A stretch of DNA of 64,000 nucleotides. It comes from Brevinema_A sp051647245. Lineage in GTDB: Bacteria > Spirochaetota > Brevinematia > Brevinematales > Brevinemataceae. Shown here in pieces: positions 27,330 through 36,127 of the stretch. The stretch's first letter is position 1; every line of letters starts with the position of its first letter. The notes under the pieces are model-generated. The model searched no databases. It saw only the letters and a list, made by a program, of their open reading frames with translations, and was not told the DNA's origin. The translations under genes and the position numbers were made by a program. Location of the stretch: NCBI GenBank assembly GCA_051647245.1, contig JBOFDS010000011.1, forward strand, positions 434,001 to 498,000. Direction: 5' to 3'.

Positions 27330-28302
27330 AGTGATAAGATATTTTATGTTTGTTTTTTTAGCTTTATGTTCTGTTCTTTTTATCCTTAAGGATACTGTTC
27401 AGCCTATTCCTAGTTTTGCAGAATTTTTCCAAAATATGGAAGACGCATATGACAAGAAGATAGGTATCGTCAAAGCAAGCAACTCCAAAGATCCTCAACA
27501 AAATGCAAATGACGTGAAATATATTTTTAATCCCTACCTCAGAATTAATGAGTCATTTTTGTCAGATCTTCGCTTTCCATCTGCTTTAGCAGCTGCGTCA
27601 AAGTATTATTTTAATGATTTTGAGTATTTGGTTCAAGAATACTATCAAGCAGTACCGTATTTTAGAGATTTTATTCTTTTTAAGAACGACACTGCTATAT
27701 ACAAACATAAAAATTTTTATGCACCACAAACATTAAATTTTACTTGTGTTTTGGATGAGTCAGACAAAACATACTTTCAATTAGTCTATGATATTCAGAT
27801 TTTAAACGATCTCACCAAAAACCACCACGAACCGATTGTGATCACTTATGACAATAAACGCTACCAATCTTCGGCATTAAAAAGTCTTGCTTCACGGATT
27901 CGTTCTAGAGAAATGAATGTGCTTTTAAGTACCAATGAAGGCCTTCATAAGATGTCAGGTACTCGTTATGTGAACACAGTTGTCTTTACAAATATTTCTT
28001 CATCACCTGTTGTTGTGTCGACGATTGTTGAAAAAAATATGAATTTTAATTTAATGAAACTTTTGTATCATTTCTTCTTGCCATTAATGTGGTTATTGAT
28101 TTTGTTTTTAGATAGGTTAGTGTTGCGTCGTTTATCCTTCCAGAAAAAAATGAATCAATACAGAAAACAATTTCTCACTTCTGATCAAGATTTGAGTCAT
28201 GATATTGATGAGTCCTTAAATTGGTTTGATCGATTTATTAAGATCGAAACCATTAATGAAATTGATACCCGCGTCTCCCACACAAAACACAAACCAGAAT
28301 AA
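27316..28302 (+). CDS. Membrane protein of unknown function, two TM segments
   Basis: Not recognised. A 328-aa protein with a membrane helix at residues about 7-25, a large extracytoplasmic part of about 220 residues, and a second helix near residues 255-275 (LLYHFFLPLMWLLILFLDRLV). A cytoplasmic, charged tail follows. The ATG has AGGAG six bases upstream, within the end of the preceding gene. The same topology in two overlapping genes suggests a membrane complex with the upstream protein and the secreted protein encoded next. Confidence 0.6.
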   Translation: MIVYKVIRYFMFVFLALCSVLFILKDTVQPIPSFAEFFQNMEDAYDKKIGIVKASNSKDPQQNANDVKYIFNPYLRINESFLSDLRFPSALAAASKYYFNDFEYLVQEYYQAVPYFRDFILFKNDTAIYKHKNFYAPQTLNFTCVLDESDKTYFQLVYDIQILNDLTKNHHEPIVITYDNKRYQSSALKSLASRIRSREMNVLLSTNEGLHKMSGTRYVNTVVFTNISSSPVVVSTIVEKNMNFNLMKLLYHFFLPLMWLLILFLDRLVLRRLSFQKKMNQYRKQFLTSDQDLSHDIDESLNWFDRFIKIETINEIDTRVSHTKHKPE

Positions 28303-28329
28303 TTTTAATCAAAATACATAGAGAGTTTG

Positions 28330-29091
28330 ATGAAATCTAAACATCTTTACTTTTCTTTACTTTTTTCTGTGCTTCTCATATCTGTCGATCTGCATTCTCA
28401 AGTTTTTTCTTGGCACCATAAAAATTTATCCTCGCTTAAGGTTCTTTCCAAAACAGATATTGTCCAATCAAACTGCTCTTTTATGGCAACTAGCGATGGT
28501 GCGATGTTCATAACGGAAGATACTGTATTACAAGATACTCAAACTTTCAACAAGATTTTTGCTCGTTTCACAAAGACTTTACTGAGTTCTCATGTGATTG
28601 TTTCATTAATAAATTCGTACACAGATCAAGAAATCCAATCTTGGACTTTTTATGAGAATGGTAGTTTTTCTATGGATGAATTACCATTATTATCGGATCG
28701 TATTTATTTCAAAATCACTATTTTTGGAGAAGATCTTCAATTGAGGACTGCTGGATTGACCTTAAAAGAAAGCAGCATTGCAAGTGAAAAAGATCTTAAA
28801 GTTTCGAACCCTTCTCTTCATACAGACACCGATTTCTTAACACTTGATCTTGCTCTCAAGCAAGAGGCAAAAGTCTATCTCTATGTCTATGATAAATCAG
28901 GAAGCATTGTTCAAAAAATCTCTGACGGACAGATATTAAATAAGGGATCTTATCAATATCACTGGGATCCTGCTATTTCGTTGGGATTTGATAGTGGTGA
29001 ATATTATTATATTTGGACAAAACTCGAAAACCTACGTTCTGAAACCGTTGAATTCACAAAAAATATCTATGTAATGCCGAAAGATCGCTAA
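28330..29091 (+). CDS. Secreted protein with FlgD-like Ig fold
   Basis: A 253-aa protein with a signal peptide (LYFSLLFSVLLISVDLHS). The C-terminal 90 residues (VYLYVYDKSGSIVQKI, GSYQYHWD, GEYYYIWTKLEN) look like the FlgD Ig-like/FlgD C-terminal fold, found in flagellar hook caps and in many exported proteins. There is no FlgD N-terminal domain, so I do not call it a hook protein. The start is the ATG at 28330; a TTG one codon earlier is less likely. The xer gene follows after 10 bp. Confidence 0.6.
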   Translation: MKSKHLYFSLLFSVLLISVDLHSQVFSWHHKNLSSLKVLSKTDIVQSNCSFMATSDGAMFITEDTVLQDTQTFNKIFARFTKTLLSSHVIVSLINSYTDQEIQSWTFYENGSFSMDELPLLSDRIYFKITIFGEDLQLRTAGLTLKESSIASEKDLKVSNPSLHTDTDFLTLDLALKQEAKVYLYVYDKSGSIVQKISDGQILNKGSYQYHWDPAISLGFDSGEYYYIWTKLENLRSETVEFTKNIYVMPKDR

Positions 29092-29101
29092 GAGGTCGGC
29101 T

Positions 29102-29965
29102 ATGTTAAATTCTTTTTTACCATCATTTATAGATCATATCAAATTTGAAGGAAAATCTCTCTCAAACACGATTCGTGCTTATCGTTTTGATATAGAGGAG
29201 TTTATTGATTTTCTTGGAGATCAAGAACTCTCTCCTACCACGATTTCTGAGTGGTTGGAATTCCTTCACAAATCTCAAAAGTCTCCCAAGACTATTTCCC
29301 GTAAATTATCTTCGCTGCGTAGTTTCTTTCATTTTCTTGTCCAAAATAATCTTGAAACAAAAAACTACTTTGAGCTTTTTTCCTCACCAAAACAAAATCA
29401 ACACGTTCCTTACGTGCTTCCTCCTGAACAAATGATCGATATGTTATTGCATTTACCCGAGACAGATATTTTAGAGAGACGTAATAAAGTGATGCTGATT
29501 TTGATGTATGGAACGGGAATGCGTTCTGAAGAGCTATGTGGATTGAAATTATCTGACTTTGATCCTTATAATAGCACCATACGCGTGCTGGGTAAAGGAC
29601 AAAAAGAAAGGCTTGTGCCTCTCATTTCTTTTGTTCAAAATTCTTTGATTTCGTGGTTGGATGAACGTTCTAACTTGGACAAACACGATGATCCACATCT
29701 TTTTCTTTCAAAAAATGGCCAGATATTGACTACTTCGATGATTAGAAAAATTGTTGATAGTATATCGAAAAATCCAAGGTATAAAGACCTACACCCTCAT
29801 GCATTTCGTTACTCTTGTGCAACTCACCTCCTTGATCAGGGAGCAAATCTTCGTTATATTCAAGAATTACTTGGACACGCAAGTATCTCTGTAACACAAC
29901 GTTATACGAAATTATCACTTAAAAATTTGAAAGAGAGTTATAATAAATTTCATCCTCGAGCATAA
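29102..29965 (+). CDS. xerD: Tyrosine recombinase, XerC/XerD type
   Basis: Site-specific recombinase of 287 aa. The N-terminal SAM-like DNA-binding domain (about 1-85, FEGKSLSNTIRAYRFDIEEFIDFL) matches Xer proteins. The catalytic domain has the full set: Arg in GTGMRSEELCGLKLSDF, Lys in LGKGQKERLVPL, HPHAFRYSCATHLLDQGA (His and Arg), LGHASISVTQRYT (His and nucleophile Tyr). The length and both domains fit a housekeeping chromosome-dimer recombinase rather than a phage integrase, and no att-like repeats or phage genes are near. XerC versus XerD cannot be settled from this sequence alone. Confidence 0.85.
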   Translation: MLNSFLPSFIDHIKFEGKSLSNTIRAYRFDIEEFIDFLGDQELSPTTISEWLEFLHKSQKSPKTISRKLSSLRSFFHFLVQNNLETKNYFELFSSPKQNQHVPYVLPPEQMIDMLLHLPETDILERRNKVMLILMYGTGMRSEELCGLKLSDFDPYNSTIRVLGKGQKERLVPLISFVQNSLISWLDERSNLDKHDDPHLFLSKNGQILTTSMIRKIVDSISKNPRYKDLHPHAFRYSCATHLLDQGANLRYIQELLGHASISVTQRYTKLSLKNLKESYNKFHPRA

Positions 29966-29978
29966 CTTGATTTTTCGA

Positions 29979-30007
29979 TTGACTTTTATGGAATAAAATT
30001 TTATAAT
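29979..30007 (+). promoter_or_regulatory. Promoter for the STAS/SpoIIE-like gene pair
   Basis: TTGACT (29979-29984), a 17-bp spacer and TATAAT (30002-30007), 39 bp before the GTG start at 30046. It is one of the best housekeeping promoters in the window. Confidence 0.78.
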
Positions 30008-30045
30008 ATATATAATAGAATATATTTAATTTTAGGAGCTGTGTC

Positions 30046-30369
30046 GTGAAATATTCAACAAAACATCATGATAAATATATCATTGTAAAAATTGAAGAAA
30101 GTTTGGTTAACGATCCCATTGCTAATGAATTTAAACAAGTCTTATCTGATTTAATGGATAAGGGCGAAAAGCATATCGTGATTGATTTTGCTGGGATGGA
30201 GTTTATCGGAAGTTCTGGTATTGGTAAGCTTCTTCTTGCTTATAAAAGAATGAAAGATCTTGGTGGTTCTTTAACTGTCATCAATCTTCACTCAGATATG
30301 AAAGACTTATTTGTGGCCTTTAAATTACAAGAATTTTTGATCATTAAGGATTCTGAAGCTGACTTATAA
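30046..30369 (+). CDS. Anti-sigma factor antagonist (STAS domain)
   Basis: A 107-aa STAS protein of the SpoIIAA/RsbV type. The phosphorylation site motif is FIGSSGIGKLL (Ser pair near residue 58). In such partner switches the unphosphorylated form frees a sigma factor or other target by binding its kinase. GTG is the start, with TAGGAG eight bases upstream. The next gene carries both a PP2C phosphatase and a RsbW-like kinase domain, the enzymes expected to act on it. Confidence 0.9.
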   Translation: MKYSTKHHDKYIIVKIEESLVNDPIANEFKQVLSDLMDKGEKHIVIDFAGMEFIGSSGIGKLLLAYKRMKDLGGSLTVINLHSDMKDLFVAFKLQEFLIIKDSEADL

Positions 30370-30423
30370 AAATCCATGCTATGTCTTTTTGATTGACATA
30401 TTCTTATCAGGAATGAGGTAACT

Positions 30424-32871
30424 ATGTGGTTGTCGATACCATTAGCGATTGGTGTTTTTTTATTTTTCGTCACGATGAACTTTTTAGGACAACCCATATC
30501 TAGTGTCTCATTCTTGGCAGGGATTTTTTGTACTGTCATTCTTTTCTTTTCTAAACGCATTTCTCACTTTTTCAAGTATCAAATTTCCACTTTTTTTTCA
30601 AGTGGAATCCTCAAATACTCCCTCGGTATGAGAGGAGTCAATCAATTCCGTAAGAACCTTCTTACTCACCTTCCTTCTCTTCAAGATTACCGCACTTTTA
30701 TTATCCAAAACAATCAAGTGATTTCTTATCCAGATCGTCATAAACCTTATTCAAAATCTATGTTTATGGAGATTGAACAAGTATTTATGAAGGCGCTGAA
30801 TAAGCCCTATCAACTTGCTCAGGAACAAATTACTTTCACAACACCGCAAAAAAACTCTATTTGTTATGCATATGCTTATCAGTTACCATTTTTTAATAGT
30901 CGGGTGTTGATGCTTGCGTACTTTGATCGGGATACGCTTGTCACGCCGATTTTGCATGAACAGCTGCATACGGCTAATGATTTGGTGGCGAATCTTTTGT
31001 TTTTCTCGGAAGTTGGTGGGGAGACGAATGGTTTGATGGAGTTGTTACAGGAAGTTTTCTGGCAATCACCTTTTGCTTATGGAATCACCAATCCTAAAGG
31101 TGAGCTTATTATCGGTAATAACGCTCTCTATCAACTCTTCAAAGGTAACATTCCAAACTTCCTCGAATTTGTTGATCCACAAGTGTTTATTTTGCTCTTG
31201 GATGGGAATAAGATCGGTAAGACCTTCCATTTTCAAGGCCAAAATATCCATCTTGAAGCTTTTCCTATGAATAATAAAAATTTCATGGTAACAAAATGTC
31301 TCTTTATTTTTTATGATGTTCAAGTAGAACATAAAAAAGACCAGCTTGTCGAATCAAATAGTCTAAAACGATTTACCTCGGAACATCCATCAATTGGTAC
31401 TGCAATGTTTACTGTTGAAGGAAAACTCTTATATTCTAACGAATCTTTCATCAATCAGCTCTCTATTGTAAAGGTTCGTGAAGCAAAACAAAAAAATATC
31501 TTTGATCTTTTTAAAATATCTGAGGAAGAATATCAAGCTATCGTTCAAACAGTTCTTGCCGGAGAAGAGCAGACCCACAACTTTATGAGTCTTGAAACTG
31601 AGCATGACTTCGAAGTGAGATTTAAAGGACTTGTCTTTGGGGATCAAACTATTGTTGAGTTGATTTTACAAAATTATACCGTTTTTTCTGAGAACTCTTC
31701 ATTTTTAGATTCTGAAACCCAAGAACTTTACCAAGAACTACAAACCGCTCGGAGTGTTCAGGAACACATTCTTGCCTTACCTCCTATTTATAGACCTGGT
31801 GTATCGGTAGATACACTTTATATGCCATCTCGTCAACTGAGCGGTGATTTTTATACTCTGATTCCTTTTGAGGATGATCAGCTTGGTATTTTGATGGCAG
31901 ACGTATCGGGGCATGGTGTTTCTGCGTCTTTGATTACTGCTGCCTTAAAGATCTTAATCGAATTTGCCCCAAATGATCCTAAGAATCTTGCAAAAATTAT
32001 CGAATATTTTAATGCATACCTTGCAGATATTCTTCCCGAAGGAAGTTTTGTAACTCTGTTCTATGGTATTATTAATTTTGAAGACTATACCCTCAAATAT
32101 ATCAATTGTGGGCACCCTTTCCCTGTTGTGGAAGATCTTGATCAAAACAAAACTATGATCCTGGAAGGGATGGGATTTCCTTTGGGAGGCTTATTGAACG
32201 TTGCCTTTGATGAGCTTATCTATACGGTTCAATTACCTCATAAATGTAAAATCCTTCTTTATACGGATGGTTTGATCCAGCATTTGTCAGGTACTGTTAG
32301 GGATAGAATTCTGAAGGCTTGTGATGTGATGCAAACCTACAAAGCCGTTAATGATAAGCAAATGCTTGAGCTTTTATTCAAGCATCTTGTTTCCAGAAAT
32401 ACTCCTGTTGCTGAAGATGATGTAAGCATGATGTTGATTCATCTTGATAAGGAACAAACAAAACGACATCACCTCTCTATTGCCTCGACATTATTAGAAG
32501 TCGATAAGGTGATCGTTGAAGTGACACACTATATTCAAAAAGAAGTTGCCGCTAGCTCTAGTCTGCTTTGGAAGATTCGTACTTGTCTTTATGAATCGCT
32601 GCTGAATGCTGTCGTTCACGGTAACAAATACAACACCCAAAAGCGTGTTTATATCGATTATCGTATTTCTGATGATATGATTGCGATCCGAATTAAAGAC
32701 GAAGGGAATGGATTTGAATACCAAGAAGTTGAAGATCCCCTCAATCCTGAAAACCTACTCAAAGATTTTGGTAGAGGGATCACAATGGTGAAACACCTTG
32801 CTCATAAAGTGAAGTTTAATAAAAAGGGCAACGAAGTTATTTTATTTTTTATGTTAGGATCAAACTCATGA
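30424..32871 (+). CDS. SpoIIE/RsbU phosphatase fused to RsbW-like kinase, membrane-bound
   Basis: A protein of 815 aa. Two hydrophobic helices lie at the N-terminus (about 1-45), then two regions that look like PAS/sensor folds (roughly 60-290 and 300-420). A PP2C/SpoIIE phosphatase domain follows, with SGDFYTL near 474, MADVSGHGVSASL near 491 and YTDGLIQ (metal Asp residues). The C-terminal 130 residues are a histidine-kinase-type ATPase of the RsbW class: LYESLLNAVVHGNKY (N box), IRIKDEGNGF (G1) and FGRGITMVKHLA (G2). It probably sets the phosphorylation of the STAS protein encoded 54 bp upstream. The signal and target are unknown. Confidence 0.88.
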   Translation: MWLSIPLAIGVFLFFVTMNFLGQPISSVSFLAGIFCTVILFFSKRISHFFKYQISTFFSSGILKYSLGMRGVNQFRKNLLTHLPSLQDYRTFIIQNNQVISYPDRHKPYSKSMFMEIEQVFMKALNKPYQLAQEQITFTTPQKNSICYAYAYQLPFFNSRVLMLAYFDRDTLVTPILHEQLHTANDLVANLLFFSEVGGETNGLMELLQEVFWQSPFAYGITNPKGELIIGNNALYQLFKGNIPNFLEFVDPQVFILLLDGNKIGKTFHFQGQNIHLEAFPMNNKNFMVTKCLFIFYDVQVEHKKDQLVESNSLKRFTSEHPSIGTAMFTVEGKLLYSNESFINQLSIVKVREAKQKNIFDLFKISEEEYQAIVQTVLAGEEQTHNFMSLETEHDFEVRFKGLVFGDQTIVELILQNYTVFSENSSFLDSETQELYQELQTARSVQEHILALPPIYRPGVSVDTLYMPSRQLSGDFYTLIPFEDDQLGILMADVSGHGVSASLITAALKILIEFAPNDPKNLAKIIEYFNAYLADILPEGSFVTLFYGIINFEDYTLKYINCGHPFPVVEDLDQNKTMILEGMGFPLGGLLNVAFDELIYTVQLPHKCKILLYTDGLIQHLSGTVRDRILKACDVMQTYKAVNDKQMLELLFKHLVSRNTPVAEDDVSMMLIHLDKEQTKRHHLSIASTLLEVDKVIVEVTHYIQKEVAASSSLLWKIRTCLYESLLNAVVHGNKYNTQKRVYIDYRISDDMIAIRIKDEGNGFEYQEVEDPLNPENLLKDFGRGITMVKHLAHKVKFNKKGNEVILFFMLGSNS

Positions 32872-33728
32872 CCATTTATCACACACCTATTTTAGCCGAA
32901 ACTATTTTAGAATTTCTCGATATTAAAAAAACAAGCGTTGTTGCAGATTTAACAACAGGAGAGGGTGGACATTCATCCTTGATGGCGCCACTTGCGAAGA
33001 AACTTGTTTGTTTGGATAGAGATAGAGAGATTCTTGCAAAGGCTCAAGAACGCCTCAAAGAATTTGACAATATTGAATTTATTTGTGATACCTATGATAA
33101 CATTGCGTCTGTTCGTGAAAGTCATAAATTACCGTTATTTGATGGTATTTTGGTGGATATGGGTGTTTCTATGTTTCATTTTAAGGGTGCGGATAGAGGC
33201 TTTTCTTTTAATGATGACACTTTAGATATGCGTTTGAGTTTGGATTCTGATTTGACAGCAGCTACTGTTGTCAATACTTTTTCTGAAAACGATCTCGCTG
33301 ATATTTTTTATTATTATGGTGAAGAACACCACTCCCGAAAATTTGCGAATGTTATTGTGAAGAGACGCCCTTTTTATTCTGCTCAAGAACTCTCTGAATA
33401 TATTCTTCAAGCAGTTGGTCGTCATGGTAAAACCCATCCTGCAACAAAAATTTTCCAAGGATTGCGTATTTTTGTAAACCAAGAGTTGGAAATTGCCGAA
33501 ACTTTCTTAAAGGAAATAGTTTCTCAATTGGCTCCGAATGGGGTGCTTTGTATTTTGACTTTTCATTCTTTAGAAGATCGCCTTGTTAAGAGGGCATTCC
33601 AACAATTCCAAAAAGATGGACTTGGAACCTTGCCTATTGCAAAGCCTTTGGCACCTTCTTTTGAAGAGATTAAGAGCAACCCAGCTGCGAGAAGTGCGAA
33701 ACTACGTGTTTTTAAAAGGAACGGATAA
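32868..33728 (+). CDS. rsmH: 16S rRNA (cytosine-1402-N4) methyltransferase
   Basis: RsmH/MraW of 286 aa, which methylates C1402 in the 16S P site with S-adenosylmethionine. N-terminal YHTPILAETILEFLDI, the SAM motif VADLTTGEGGHS, FDGILVDMGVSMFHFKGADRGFSF, and C-terminal ILTFHSLEDRLVKR plus NPAARSAKLRVFKR are all typical. Its ATG overlaps the preceding stop by 4 bp (ATGA). As in most bacteria it is followed by a small FtsL-like gene. Confidence 0.96.
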   Translation: MTIYHTPILAETILEFLDIKKTSVVADLTTGEGGHSSLMAPLAKKLVCLDRDREILAKAQERLKEFDNIEFICDTYDNIASVRESHKLPLFDGILVDMGVSMFHFKGADRGFSFNDDTLDMRLSLDSDLTAATVVNTFSENDLADIFYYYGEEHHSRKFANVIVKRRPFYSAQELSEYILQAVGRHGKTHPATKIFQGLRIFVNQELEIAETFLKEIVSQLAPNGVLCILTFHSLEDRLVKRAFQQFQKDGLGTLPIAKPLAPSFEEIKSNPAARSAKLRVFKRNG

Positions 33729-33732
33729 GATT

Positions 33733-33984
33733 ATGCATGTAGGAAGATTTTTATTTATTTTGACCCTTGTTTTGGGCTATGGTCTTTTATTTTCAGATCA
33801 ACGTATGGAAGCCCGTGATAAAAAACTTCAAGTATATAAACTGCAACAAGAGCTTGAGTTGCTCAATGCGCGTAAGCAAGAACTGAATGCGTTGATTGAG
33901 CAGGAACGAGCTCGTCTGGTCAAACAATCTCAAGGAATGGGAAAACATCTCTCTCCAAAAGATATAGTTATCGTTGAGTTATAA
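33733..33984 (+). CDS. ftsL: FtsL-like cell-division protein
   Basis: A small protein of 83 aa with one N-terminal transmembrane helix (VGRFLFILTLVLGYGLLFS) followed by a coiled coil (LQVYKLQQELELLNARKQELNALIEQERARLVK). Sequence identity among FtsL proteins is low, so the call rests on size, topology and its place directly after rsmH, where ftsL sits in the dcw cluster. The usual next gene, ftsI, is absent. The ATG at 33733 is 5 bp after the rsmH stop. Confidence 0.7.
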   Translation: MHVGRFLFILTLVLGYGLLFSDQRMEARDKKLQVYKLQQELELLNARKQELNALIEQERARLVKQSQGMGKHLSPKDIVIVEL

Positions 33985-34003
33985 TGGATGTGTGTTTATT
34001 AAT

Positions 34004-35110
34004 ATGAAAAAAATCACCTTATTATTTTTTCTTCTTGTTGCTCCTCTCTTTGTCCATGCAAAATATGTTTTCATAGATAGTAATCCTTCTGGTGCTAAGG
34101 TTTCATTTATTGATCCTGACAATCCAGATGCACAAGCTGAAAAAATTGGGCAAACTCCTTTAAAATTAGATGCAGCTCGAAAGGGTGAGATTATTCTTGA
34201 AAAAGAAGGTTATCAAGTTACAACTAATCGTATTTCTGATTCTCAAAAATTACAAACAATCCGTGTCCCTCTTATGCCTATTACTTTTGCTGTTGAATTT
34301 CCTAGTATTCAAGCGAATTTTTGTTTGGATAGTAAGCCTGTAACTTCCTTTGATGGTACAATGCTTCTTCCTTATGGAAATTATGATATTTCTTTTGATA
34401 AAAAAGAAGGTACCTTAAAATTAGATTTTTATAGTCCCGCAACTCCTTACGTTGCTTTTTTTGGAACAATCACAGGTATTTCTATTGTAATGGCAATTCT
34501 TGGGGGAGCATTGGCGACTAGCTCTTATAAAAAATACCAAGCTGCTACCACAGAAGTAGATGCTTTCAAATATGCAGGTTGGACATCTTCGTGGGATGCT
34601 GTGATGTGGTCTGGTGTTAGTATTGGTACAGCAGGTCTTATTGGCACAGCTGTTGCAGGATATTATGAAGCACGCGACAGAAAGCGGATGCGACGTTTTA
34701 ATGATCTTAACAAGCCCGAAACAGTTTTGACCCCCTTACAGGAATATCAAACAATCATTATGACAGCTTCAACGGGTGATCCCAGTAAAGTGATGAATAA
34801 AATGAATGCATTTATCAGAGCTTATAAAGAAAGTCACCCGGCATGGGTTGGTGATGTCTATCTGAGCAGGGCACAGCTATATCTGTCTAATGGCGATCAA
34901 AATAAAGCGATTAGTGATTTGAAAAAACTAATCGATGAGTTCCCAAGTATAGAAAATTTTGAAACAGCGCAAAAACTTCTTGGTGATATTTATACGTCTC
35001 AGCAGAAGTATGATCTTGCGGTGATACATTATGAAGAAGCTTTGTCTATTGCTAAAATTTATTCTAAAGAAACCTTAAATGCGTTACTTCTTGAAGTACG
35101 TAGTAAATAG
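34004..35110 (+). CDS. Exported PEGA-domain and TPR protein
   Basis: A 368-aa envelope protein. It has a signal peptide (MKKITLLFFLLVAPLFVHA), then a PEGA domain (KYVFIDSNPSGAKVSFID to ILEKEGYQVTTNRI), a middle part with two hydrophobic segments (VAFFGTITGISIVMAILGGALA and WSGVSIGTAGLIGTAVAGYYEA), and TPR repeats at the C-terminus (LSRAQLYLSNGDQNKAISDLKKLI, LLGDIYTSQQKYDLAVIHYEEAL). PEGA domains are thought to bind surface or wall polymers. The ATG at 34004 gives a clean signal peptide but its ribosome-binding site is weak; a GTG at 33992 is the alternative. Confidence 0.72.
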   Translation: MKKITLLFFLLVAPLFVHAKYVFIDSNPSGAKVSFIDPDNPDAQAEKIGQTPLKLDAARKGEIILEKEGYQVTTNRISDSQKLQTIRVPLMPITFAVEFPSIQANFCLDSKPVTSFDGTMLLPYGNYDISFDKKEGTLKLDFYSPATPYVAFFGTITGISIVMAILGGALATSSYKKYQAATTEVDAFKYAGWTSSWDAVMWSGVSIGTAGLIGTAVAGYYEARDRKRMRRFNDLNKPETVLTPLQEYQTIIMTASTGDPSKVMNKMNAFIRAYKESHPAWVGDVYLSRAQLYLSNGDQNKAISDLKKLIDEFPSIENFETAQKLLGDIYTSQQKYDLAVIHYEEALSIAKIYSKETLNALLLEVRSK

Positions 35111-35123
35111 TTTTTAAACACAA

Positions 35124-35149
35124 AAAACCCTTCCGTTTGGAGGGGTTTT
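35124..35149 (+). terminator. Intrinsic terminator after the PEGA-TPR gene
   Basis: The stem AAAACCCTTCC / GGAGGGGTTTT with one G-T pair and a four-base loop is followed by a T-rich stretch. It ends the rsmH-ftsL-PEGA transcript. Confidence 0.85.
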
Positions 35150-35173
35150 AATTTTATATTCGAAAGCTAACAA

Positions 35174-35200
35174 AAAACTCTCCCGAGTAGGGAGAGTTTT
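35174..35200 (-). terminator. Intrinsic terminator of the rplM-rpsI operon
   Basis: The inverted repeat AAAACTCTCCC / GGGAGAGTTTT with a five-base loop lies 4 bp past the rpsI stop. On the minus strand its 3' arm runs into TTTTTTG. Confidence 0.9.
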
Positions 35201-35204
35201 GAAA

Positions 35205-35600
35205 TTAACGTTTTGAGTATTGTTCTTTTTTACGTGATTTACGGAGACCGTATTTTTTACGTTCAACCATACGATCATCTCTAGTAAGGAATCCTTTAGA
35301 TTTGAGGATAGGTCTATATTTGTCTTTGTCGAGTTCGTTCAAAGCGCGAGCCAATCCATGACGAATAGCTTCAGCTTGTCCATTAACTCCACCACCTTTT
35401 ACAGTACAGTAAACATCAAATTGTCCAGCTGTTCCTGTCAATTCAAAAACTTCAAAAATTTGAGTTCTGAAGAATGTTGGGAAATAATCAGCGGAATCTT
35501 TTTTATTTACAGTGAATTCACCTTTTCCATTTGGAGCAAGGAATACACGAGCAACGCTAGTTTTACGGCGTCCTGTTGCATAGATGCGATTGTCTTTCAT
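35205..35600 (-). CDS. rpsI: 30S ribosomal protein S9
   Basis: S9 of 131 aa. The N-terminus YATGRRKTSVARVFL, the middle VKGGGVNGQAEAIRHGLARAL and the basic C-terminal tail ERKKYGLRKSRKKEQYSKR, which reaches the P-site tRNA, are all typical. It lies 9 bp after rplM in the usual L13-S9 operon. AAGGAG precedes the ATG. Confidence 0.98.
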   Translation of the reverse strand: MKDNRIYATGRRKTSVARVFLAPNGKGEFTVNKKDSADYFPTFFRTQIFEVFELTGTAGQFDVYCTVKGGGVNGQAEAIRHGLARALNELDKDKYRPILKSKGFLTRDDRMVERKKYGLRKSRKKEQYSKR

Positions 35601-35609
35601 GGTATCTCC

Positions 35610-36056
35610 TTAAATCTCATGGCGGATGATTAATCCACCGTTTGCATTTTTAAATTCAGGCCCTTCAACGATGATGAGTTTTTTGAACATACGTCTTGCA
35701 AGGCGATTTTTAGGAAGCATAGCTTTAACAGCTTTTTCAAGTGGGAACCAAGGTTTTTTCTGCATCATTAATTTATGCCCAACTTCTTTGAGTCCACCCA
35801 TGAAACCTGTGTGGTGTTTGTAAACTTTTGTATTTTCTTTTCTTCCAGTTAAAACAAACTGATATGCATTAACGATAACAACGAAATCGCCATCATCTAC
35901 GTGAGGTGTATAGGAAGGTTTGTGTTTTCCTTGAAGAATTCTTGCTGCTTCAGCCGCAATACGACCAAGAGGTTGCCCTTGAGCGTCAATAACACGCCAT
36001 TTACGGGAAATCTCAGGAGCTTTAGTGTAAGTAGTTTTTAAAGTTTTTAAGCTCAT
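35610..36056 (-). CDS. rplM: 50S ribosomal protein L13
   Basis: L13 of 148 aa. WRVIDAQGQPLGRIAAEAARILQGKHKPSYTPHVDDGDFVVIVNA and KVYKHHTGFMGGLKE with the C-terminal MLPKNRLARRMFKKL are family blocks. It is the first gene of the L13-S9 operon and has a structured 65-nt leader, where autoregulation may act. AAGGA stands eight bases before the ATG. Confidence 0.98.
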   Translation of the reverse strand: MSLKTLKTTYTKAPEISRKWRVIDAQGQPLGRIAAEAARILQGKHKPSYTPHVDDGDFVVIVNAYQFVLTGRKENTKVYKHHTGFMGGLKEVGHKLMMQKKPWFPLEKAVKAMLPKNRLARRMFKKLIIVEGPEFKNANGGLIIRHEI

Positions 36057-36082
36057 ACTTATATCCTTGTTATATTTTTATT

Positions 36083-36113
36083 GAAGGTCTGCAAGGAGGT
36101 GCAGATTGTCTTC
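36083..36113 (-). promoter_or_regulatory. Structured leader hairpin of rplM-rpsI
   Basis: On the minus strand the leader folds as GAAG, an internal loop, TCTGCA, loop CCTCCT, TGCAGA, then CTTC. The loop CCTCCT is a perfect anti-Shine-Dalgarno sequence and could pair with the AAGGA before rplM. Autoregulatory L13 leaders are known in some bacteria, so this is a candidate ribosomal-protein leader; the mechanism is inferred. Confidence 0.5.
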
Positions 36114-36127
36114 ACATGGGACTTGTT

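Noticed and set aside
28330..29091. Flagellar hook cap FlgD
   Set aside because: Only an Ig-like FlgD-type fold is present. The N-terminal FlgD domain is missing, and no flagellar genes are near.
29102..29965. Phage integrase and prophage border
   Set aside because: The protein has a standard Xer layout. No phage genes, att repeats or composition change are seen nearby.
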